Notes under the pieces: model-generated
Told to the model about the DNA's origin: nothing
The model's input: only the letters and a program-made list of their open reading frames with translations
Database searches by the model: none
Shown here: in pieces, positions 1 to 4,551 of the stretch
Numbering within the stretch: position 1 is the stretch's first letter
How the letters are laid out: each line of letters starts with the position of its first letter
Made by a program: the position numbers and the translations under genes
Assembly: GCA_036498205.1 (NCBI GenBank)
Contig: DASXIC010000064.1
Span: 1 to 9,633, forward strand
DNA length: 9,633 nucleotides
Source of the DNA: AV69 sp036498205
Lineage (GTDB): Bacteria > Verrucomicrobiota > Verrucomicrobiia > Chthoniobacterales > UBA10450
Direction of reading: 5' to 3'

Positions 1-1
1 T

Positions 2-71
<70 letters not shown>

Positions 72-74
<3 letters not shown>

Positions 75-85
75 TACAATTTCGG
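72..85. repeat. Left copy of 14-bp direct repeat, overlapping tRNA 3' end
   Basis: CCATACAATTTCGG occurs here and again, identically, at 245-258, a period of 173 bases. The first three bases are the last three of the tRNA gene. Together the copies bracket the two hairpin modules. This is the layout expected of a target-site duplication or an att-type core generated by insertion at a tRNA 3' end. No integrase or transposase lies in the window, so the mechanism is inferred. Confidence 0.75.
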
Positions 86-108
86 CTTTGGGTCGAACGG
101 GAAATTTC

Positions 109-170
109 TGTAGCGGCGCTCTGTGAGCGCCGGCATCGAAATTTTCGGCGGTCATAGACCGCCCGCTACA
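109..170. repeat. Hairpin repeat module 1 (TGTAGC...GCTACA bounded)
   Basis: An outer inverted repeat, TGTAGCGG at 109-116 and CCGCTACA at 163-170, encloses two strong stem-loops. The first is 115-121 paired with 125-131 around TGT, extendable by one pair to 114/132. The second is 147-153 paired with 157-163 around ATA. The spacer between them contains CGAAA. The design resembles REP/BIME-type or small MITE-like intergenic repeats. Similar TGTAGC-bounded hairpins are, as far as I remember, frequent in soil Verrucomicrobiota, but I could not check that. The outer repeat may partly compete with the inner stems for pairing. Confidence 0.8.
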
Positions 171-177
171 GGGATTT

Positions 178-233
178 TGTAGCCACGGCTCTAGGAGCCG
201 TGCCCCGAAACGCCGCGTAGACGCGTTGCTACA
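178..233. repeat. Hairpin repeat module 2 (TGTAGC...GCTACA bounded)
   Basis: This second unit has the same architecture as module 1 and starts 7 bases after it. TGTAGC at 178-183 and GCTACA at 228-233 enclose an 8-bp stem (184-191 with 195-202, loop TAG) and a shorter one (CGCGT 214-218 with ACGCG 221-225). AACGC 209-213 with GCGTT 223-227 is an alternative pairing. The spacer again contains CGAAA. Stem sequences differ completely from module 1 while pairing is kept, so the shape rather than the sequence is conserved. The end of this module is read through by the longest version of the following open frame, an argument for a later start of that gene. Confidence 0.77.
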
Positions 234-244
234 TCGCCACGACG

Positions 245-258
245 CCATACAATTTCGG
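245..258. repeat. Right copy of 14-bp direct repeat
   Basis: This is an exact second copy of CCATACAATTTCGG, 173 bases downstream of the one at the tRNA 3' end. It marks the right edge of the hairpin block. The flanking bases differ from those of the left copy (C versus A on the right side), so the identity is limited to about 14 bases. Confidence 0.75.
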
Positions 259-271
259 ATTTTCGAATCCG
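256..271 (+). other. Short stem-loop with TTCG tetraloop upstream of the membrane-protein gene
   Basis: CGGATT (256-261), the loop TTCG and AATCCG (266-271) form a perfect 6-bp hairpin. It ends about 23 bases before the GTG proposed as start of the next gene. CGAATC 264-269 with GATTCG 273-278 is a mutually exclusive alternative. No T-run follows, so it is not an obvious intrinsic terminator. It could be an incidental structure, an RNA stabiliser or a weak leader element; nothing further can be said from sequence. Confidence 0.4.
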
Positions 272-294
272 AGATTCGGACTTTAGATGCTCGG

Positions 295-1803
295 GTGCGC
301 GGCCGCATTTTGCTCTTGCTCGAACTGACGATCGTCATTGTGCTCGTGACCATCACACGTTGCGCCAACTACGCGGACGTGTTCGTCGCCGGGCAGATCA
401 ATTTCGTGGATCCGGATTGCTACGCGCGAATGACACGAGCCAGAATTTGTTTCGCTCACCCGGGAACAGTCGTGCGACATCACGACTTCGAAAATTATCC
501 AATCGGGACGTCCCCGCACACCACAGCGCCATTGGATTACTGCATCGTGGCCGTCGCCGCAGTGCTCTCTACTCTGACGCGAAACGCGCTCGATTTAGCC
601 GGAGCTGTGATTTCGCCGCTGATAGCAATCGCTCTCGGAATATTTCTTTGCTTTTGGACGCGGGCAATGCGGCTGCCGTTTCGGTGGGGAGTCTTGCTCC
701 TTTATCTGCTGAGTCCGATTCTCGCCCACGGATTTGCGCTGGGGCGCCCCGATCACCAATCACTCGTCCTCGCACTGGTGGCTGTAGCGCTTTGTGCGGA
801 ATGGACGCTTGCGGAAAGAGTATCGCAGCTGTGGAGCCTTGTTAGCGGGTTAAGTTGGGGGCTGGCTCTCTGGGTTTCACCTTACGAACCGGTTATCCTG
901 CTCGCGTTACTTCTTTCCCTGCGGGCGCGGCATATCTTTGCCCATGATCGCAAGGTCGGCTGGATCGCTTTCGGCGCCGTCATTGCTCTTGCGCTGCTGA
1001 TCGAAAGACGAATCCCGTTATCGCCGGATAGCGCAACGATAAACGAGCTGGAAAACTGGAGCGCTACTATCGGCGAACTCGCGCATGTTCCGATAACCAG
1101 CACGCTTTGGTTTCAATGGTGCGGCTGGCTCCTGATCCTGACGCCGATCCTTGGCTGGGCGACATGGCGAAATCCAACCCGGTTTATGACGGCGTTCCTC
1201 TTTGTGACGTTTCTCTTCACTCTCTGGCAGGCAAGGTGGGGATATTTCTTTACGCTTTTCTTCGCTTTGTGCTTACCGGAAATCTTGCGGGCGCTTCGCA
1301 ATCCATTTCTGGCATGGGCTGCTTTCGCCGTAGGATTATTTCCCATCGCACAGGCATGGGACCGGACGTTTTCCGAAGATGAAGCCATCCGACGCGTGGA
1401 GAATCGACTCGAACTGATTGAGCTGCGAACGGTGGCGCATGAGCTTGATGGGCCATTTATCGCGCCGTGGTGGCTTTCGCCGGCATTAACCTACTGGTCG
1501 GGAGAACCAGGTGTGGCGGGAAGCTCCCACGAAAGCATCGGCGGAATTATCGAATCGGCCAAATTTTTCGCGGCAGAAAACACGGCTGAAGCCATGGATA
1601 TTTGCGTTCGGCGTCACGCTAAATGGGTGGTCAGCTACGATGCCGGGCGAATCGCGGAGAATACGGCGCGTATTCTTAAAGTTCCAATTTCCTCGCGGGC
1701 TATGGCTTACGTCCTGGATCGAAATGCGAGCAGCGCTCCCTCATTTCTCCAGCTCGAGGCTCAAACGGGGCGCTGCAAAGCTTTTCGCCTCCAGGCTTAC
1801 TGA
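295..1803 (+). CDS. Multi-pass membrane protein, probable STT3/PglB-like GT-C glycosyltransferase
   Basis: The product is a predicted inner-membrane protein of about 502 residues with roughly ten to eleven hydrophobic segments and a soluble C-terminal part from about residue 355. After a first membrane anchor (residues 4-21) comes a loop with D39-P-D41 followed by CYARM, then FENYPIGTSPH near 65. A GRPDHQS motif follows near 150, QARWGYFF near 312, and WWLSPALTYWSG near 392. A DxD in the first external loop, a DHH-like motif and a WW motif opening the C-terminal domain recall the GT-C fold of oligosaccharyltransferases (STT3, PglB, AglB). These transfer lipid-linked glycans to protein on the outer face of the membrane. 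I saw no exact WWDxG, so another lipid-phosphate-sugar transferase is possible. The frame is open from TTG at 226, but 226-258 lies inside the repeat block, so GTG at 295, directly before the anchor, is preferred. Neither start has a good ribosome binding site. Confidence 0.6.
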   Translation: MRGRILLLLELTIVIVLVTITRCANYADVFVAGQINFVDPDCYARMTRARICFAHPGTVVRHHDFENYPIGTSPHTTAPLDYCIVAVAAVLSTLTRNALDLAGAVISPLIAIALGIFLCFWTRAMRLPFRWGVLLLYLLSPILAHGFALGRPDHQSLVLALVAVALCAEWTLAERVSQLWSLVSGLSWGLALWVSPYEPVILLALLLSLRARHIFAHDRKVGWIAFGAVIALALLIERRIPLSPDSATINELENWSATIGELAHVPITSTLWFQWCGWLLILTPILGWATWRNPTRFMTAFLFVTFLFTLWQARWGYFFTLFFALCLPEILRALRNPFLAWAAFAVGLFPIAQAWDRTFSEDEAIRRVENRLELIELRTVAHELDGPFIAPWWLSPALTYWSGEPGVAGSSHESIGGIIESAKFFAAENTAEAMDICVRRHAKWVVSYDAGRIAENTARILKVPISSRAMAYVLDRNASSAPSFLQLEAQTGRCKAFRLQAY

Positions 1804-1831
1804 GAAAAGGGCCGTTTTGCCGATGAATTAA

Positions 1832-1859
1832 TTGACACTGTAGAAGGCCCTCACATAGT
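1832..1859 (+). promoter_or_regulatory. Candidate sigma-70-type promoter before the bactofilin genes
   Basis: A perfect -35 consensus, TTGACA (1832-1837), is followed after 16 bases by CATAGT (1854-1859), which matches TATAAT at four of six positions. It sits in the 61-base gap after the membrane-protein gene, the right place to start a bactofilin transcript. The predicted start of transcription, about 1866, falls on the first GTG of the bactofilin frame. A downstream translation start is therefore likely if this promoter is real. Confidence 0.45.
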
Positions 1860-1864
1860 ACCGG

Positions 1865-2434
1865 GTGCTGAAAAAATTCATCCCGCAAAAACCGATGCCG
1901 TTGATCGGCGAAGGGGCTTCGAACGCGGGCACGGAGGAGAGCAGTAACCGAGTCGGCTACCGCGAAGAACCAAGAACATCAACGTTAACCGAGCATACAA
2001 AACATATGGCAGAACACAGTGGCAAGGACGTGCTTTCGAGCGATGTCGAAATCAAAGGCTCAATAAAATTTCAGAAGGAACTTCTGATCGATGGCAGAGT
2101 CGAAGGTGAAATTAATTCCGATGGCGTGCTAACCATCGGGGAAAACGCCGATATTCGCGGCGAAATCAAGACGAAATCGATCACCGTCTATGGCAAGGTT
2201 CAGGGTAACATCACCGTTGGCGAACGATGCGAGCTGAAGTCGCGCTGTACGTTGCAGGGTGATCTGAAGGCGGCCCGCCTCGTCATTGAAGAAGGCGCCA
2301 CTTTTATTGGCAAATCCGAGGTGACCAGTGCAGGTGGCTCCAGCAATTCGGCCAAAGCGGCCGCTCATGCGCGGCCGGAAGTGATTCGTCACGACGAACC
2401 GGTTAAGACTGCCGCGTTCGGCGCCCGGGCATAA
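1865..2434 (+). CDS. Bactofilin (polymer-forming cytoskeletal protein)
   Basis: Bactofilins self-assemble without nucleotides into filaments built from a right-handed beta-helix. They act as membrane-associated scaffolds for envelope enzymes and cell shape. The bactofilin (DUF583/CcmA-like) domain spans about residues 57-152 and shows the regular short-repeat pattern of the fold: VEIKGSI, LLIDGRVEGEI, LTIGENADIRGEI, ITVYGKVQGNI, LVIEEGATFIG. A Gly/Ser/Ala-rich tail follows. The GTG frame gives 189 residues with a 47-residue N-terminal extension starting MLKKFIP, which could be a membrane-targeting peptide. ATG at 1895 or ATG at 2006 are alternatives. The last gives 142 residues, a usual bactofilin length, and fits the promoter at 1832-1859 better. 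No start has a clear Shine-Dalgarno sequence. It lies 25 bases upstream of a second bactofilin-like gene, probably co-transcribed and co-polymerising or regulatory. The family assignment is firm; the start is open. Confidence 0.93.
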   Translation: MLKKFIPQKPMPLIGEGASNAGTEESSNRVGYREEPRTSTLTEHTKHMAEHSGKDVLSSDVEIKGSIKFQKELLIDGRVEGEINSDGVLTIGENADIRGEIKTKSITVYGKVQGNITVGERCELKSRCTLQGDLKAARLVIEEGATFIGKSEVTSAGGSSNSAKAAAHARPEVIRHDEPVKTAAFGARA

Positions 2435-2443
2435 GTTAAGCTT

Positions 2444-2450
2444 AGAAGAG
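2444..2450 (+). promoter_or_regulatory. Ribosome binding site of the zinc-ribbon bactofilin
   Basis: AGAAGAG, a purine-rich partial Shine-Dalgarno match, ends 9 bases before GTG at 2460. It supports GTG as the start codon of the following gene. It is the best such site in the window, where most starts lack one. Confidence 0.5.
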
Positions 2451-2459
2451 CGCCACGCC

Positions 2460-3323
2460 GTGGCAAAGTCGTCGTCGCCTGAAAAAGTCGCCGTGGAATG
2501 TCCACACTGCGGCTTTAAACAGCGCGATTACGCCGCAGCCAAAACGACGATGTGCCGTCAATGTGGCGGCCATTTCTCGCCCTCCGCCCCGCGACCGCAG
2601 CCACCTGTTGCGGTGCGGACAGCGGCGCGGCCTGAGCCGAATGTCGCTCGCGAAACGCCCTCGTTGCTTCAGAGGTTCGACAATCTTTGGCGGGCGAACC
2701 GCAATACGATTGTGGAATGTTTTGAATGCAAGCGGAAGCAGGAGGTAAGTGGGGCAGCAAGTTCATCCATTTGTCCGTCATGCAGCGCCCACATCGACCT
2801 GCGCGACTATAAGGTGAACACCAGTTTCAGCCGTTCCATCCGGACCCATGGCGAAGTTCACATTACGGCCAAGGGCGACTTGAGCAGTAGTAATGTACGA
2901 TGCCGCCGCGCTCTCGTCGAAGGGCGCGTCCGCGGCAACCTGGAGTGCGACGAGTTTGTCAGGATCGATGTCAGTGGCAAAATTCCCGGTCGAATTGCCG
3001 CTCGCAGCGCTTTGATCGAACGCCGAGCCGAAGTCCAGTTCTTTCGGCGGCTGCGGGTCGGCAACATTGAGATTCGTGGAAGAATGTCGGGTGAAATTGT
3101 GGCAGACGGCATGGTCACTATTCGCAAGCACGGGGCCCTGGAGGGGACCGTGCGGGCGAAGTCGATCAATGTCGAGAAGGGCGGCCTCTTTTCCGGCCAA
3201 CTGATAATCGGTCGCGGCGATTTGGAGCAGGGAGAGTTGCTTCCAAATCAAAAGCCGGCGGAAGAAAGTCAGGCAAAACCGGAGCCGTCCGTCGGTGTTG
3301 CTCAACCGCTTCCCGCCAGATAA
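2460..3323 (+). CDS. Bactofilin-like protein with two N-terminal zinc ribbons
   Basis: This 287-residue protein has two CX2C-X14-CX2C zinc-ribbon motifs, C14/C17/C32/C35 and C87/C90/C105/C108, with identical spacing, which suggests an internal duplication. A Pro/Ala/Arg-rich linker of about 50 residues separates them. Residues about 122-255 have the beta-helical repeat pattern of bactofilins: ALVEGRVRGNL, VRIDVSGKIPGRI, IEIRGRMSGEIVADG, VTIRKHGALEGTV, INVEKGGLFSG. A disordered Pro/Glu-rich tail ends it. It is probably a structural partner of the upstream bactofilin, with the zinc ribbons giving a protein- or nucleic-acid-binding head; that role is inference. GTG 2460 is supported by the purine-rich site at 2444-2450. 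The DUF5069 gene begins 8 bases after the stop, so coupling is likely. The bactofilin fold is well supported, the zinc binding likely and the binding partner unknown. Confidence 0.85.
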   Translation: MAKSSSPEKVAVECPHCGFKQRDYAAAKTTMCRQCGGHFSPSAPRPQPPVAVRTAARPEPNVARETPSLLQRFDNLWRANRNTIVECFECKRKQEVSGAASSSICPSCSAHIDLRDYKVNTSFSRSIRTHGEVHITAKGDLSSSNVRCRRALVEGRVRGNLECDEFVRIDVSGKIPGRIAARSALIERRAEVQFFRRLRVGNIEIRGRMSGEIVADGMVTIRKHGALEGTVRAKSINVEKGGLFSGQLIIGRGDLEQGELLPNQKPAEESQAKPEPSVGVAQPLPAR

Positions 3324-3331
3324 CTAGTTGA

Positions 3332-3751
3332 ATGCAGAAGCTGCGACCGCGCAGTCCCTACCAGAAGCTCGGCGGCTATGTTCATCTTCCGCGCTTAATC
3401 GACAAAGCGCGTCTGGCCCGTAAAGGCTTGCTCAACGGGTACAATTATAAAACCGTCGGTTTCGACAAGCATCTGCTCGCTTTCCTGAAACTCGATGGCG
3501 ATGAGTTCGAGGAGGCTGCCAATCGTTTCGATCAGGACGAAGAAATCCTGAACTGGGTACATGAAAAGGGCGCGAAACATCCGCCCGAGGCAATTGAGCA
3601 CTGGAACCAGGAGATGATTTCGCGTCATCCCGACACGGCGGCGAAACGCGCCCGTTTCGTTCATTTCCTGCGCGAAGCAGGTGGGGAAAACCGGCAGGAC
3701 ATCAAGACTTATTTCGACCTGATTGAATTTGACGAAGGCCGGCTGCCTTAG
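3332..3751 (+). CDS. DUF5069 family protein
   Basis: This is a 139-residue soluble, highly charged protein with no signal peptide or membrane segment. It looks like the DUF5069 family. The marks are SPYQKLGGYVHLPRLIDKARL-type residues at 8-28, a central VGFDKHLLAFL at 42-52, and EEILNWV at 70-76, followed by HWNQEM at 90-95. The family has no established biochemical role that I know of. The gene starts at ATG 3332, only 8 bases after the zinc-ribbon bactofilin stop and without a Shine-Dalgarno sequence. Translation therefore probably depends on the upstream gene, which may place the protein in the same bactofilin operon. Its TAG stop (3749-3751) overlaps the TAA stop of the convergent nucleotidyltransferase gene, leaving no space for a terminator between the two transcription units. 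Confidence 0.82.
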   Translation: MQKLRPRSPYQKLGGYVHLPRLIDKARLARKGLLNGYNYKTVGFDKHLLAFLKLDGDEFEEAANRFDQDEEILNWVHEKGAKHPPEAIEHWNQEMISRHPDTAAKRARFVHFLREAGGENRQDIKTYFDLIEFDEGRLP

Positions 3752-4506
3752 GGCTGGTCAGCGTAAGCGGCAAATATTCGATTCGCTTCTTCGAGCGTTT
3801 CTTTACTTCCAACATCGAACCATTTGCCTGAAATCTTTACCGTCTTAACCGGCTTGCGCTTGTAGAGCCACTGAATAAACCGGCCTGGTTGATCGGGGTT
3901 GTTTCCGGCGGCGATATAGGTGGTGACGAGAGAAAGCACTTCGGCGGAATAATAATAAAGGGCGATTGCAGCCAATGTAGTGGTCGGTTTGGCCGGCTTC
4001 TCTTCAAAATTTGTAATCACTCCACTGGAATCGACCTGGACGTTGCCGTACTTGCGCACCTGCTCCAAATCCCCGACATCGTAAACCGCCACAGCCGCCT
4101 CCGCCCCACGCGCCTGCGTAACAAACGCCGCTAACGAATTACTGAACAAATTGTCGCCCGCAATCATCAGAAGATCGGTGCCGCTTAATTGCTCGCGCGT
4201 GAGCACGAGATTGATGTCGCCGATCGCTCCCAGCTTGTCCGCATCGCTGGTCGAGCCATCGTTTATGATCTTAAAGTCGAATTCGGGATGTGCTTTGCCG
4301 TATTCCTCCGCCCACTTCTCGAAGTCGGCTGCGAACTTGGCATTCGTGACAACAAAAATTGTTTCAATCCCATCGATACCGCGCAATCCGTCCACCAACC
4401 ATCCGATCATCGGCTTGCCCGCAACCTCAAGAAGCGGCTTCGCCTTGTTCAAAGTCAGCGGATAAAGCCGGGTCGCGTAACCGGCGGCAAGGATCAACAC
4501 GTTCAT
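3748..4506 (-). CDS. Sugar-phosphate nucleotidyltransferase (NTP_transferase family)
   Basis: The product has 252 residues with the Rossmann-like NTP_transferase fold. It joins a sugar 1-phosphate to an NTP, giving NDP-sugar and pyrophosphate. The N-terminal signature AAGYATRLYPLT (7-18) followed by KAKPLL (21-26) binds the nucleotide phosphates. G117-D118-N119 supplies the metal-binding Asp. KYGNV (152-156), EEKP (168-171) and KWFDVGS (228-234) are typical sugar-binding and C-terminal landmarks. The usual Gly-x-Gly of the signature is Gly-Tyr-Ala here, a variant I associate with a short subgroup. At 252 residues it is shorter than RfbA (about 290), so the sugar and nucleotide cannot be named. 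It starts at ATG 4506, 45 bases after glnD, as last gene of the minus-strand operon. It could supply an activated sugar for glycans of the type used by the GT-C protein at 295, but that link is speculative. Confidence 0.88.
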   Translation of the reverse strand: MNVLILAAGYATRLYPLTLNKAKPLLEVAGKPMIGWLVDGLRGIDGIETIFVVTNAKFAADFEKWAEEYGKAHPEFDFKIINDGSTSDADKLGAIGDINLVLTREQLSGTDLLMIAGDNLFSNSLAAFVTQARGAEAAVAVYDVGDLEQVRKYGNVQVDSSGVITNFEEKPAKPTTTLAAIALYYYSAEVLSLVTTYIAAGNNPDQPGRFIQWLYKRKPVKTVKISGKWFDVGSKETLEEANRIFAAYADQP

Positions 4507-4551
4507 GAGGGTCGCACTCTAGACTGAAGTCAAGGGAGCGCCAGTAAGTCG

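Noticed and set aside
78..106. AATTTC / GAAATT inverted repeat after the tRNA, considered as a tRNA terminator
   Set aside because: It has only six AT-rich pairs with a 17-base loop and no T-tract, and overlaps the direct repeat.
109..233. Hairpin block considered as a CRISPR array or riboswitch
   Set aside because: There are no identical direct repeats with unique spacers of regular length, no cas genes, and no recognisable aptamer core. The structure is two palindromic modules.
226..294. TTG 226 as start of the membrane-protein gene
   Set aside because: It would place the first codons inside the GCTACA repeat and the 14-bp direct repeat and add a polar segment before the membrane anchor. 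GTG 295 is simpler, although 226 is not excluded.
1781..1809. Inverted repeat CTTTTC...GAAAAG with a nested GCCT/AGGC at the end of the membrane-protein gene, considered as a terminator
   Set aside because: The stem is interrupted by a 7-base asymmetric loop, most of it is coding, and no T-run follows.
2778..3305. 175-codon open frame on the minus strand opposite the zinc-ribbon bactofilin
   Set aside because: It covers the reverse of a clear beta-helical protein and has no recognisable motif, so it is treated as a coding shadow.
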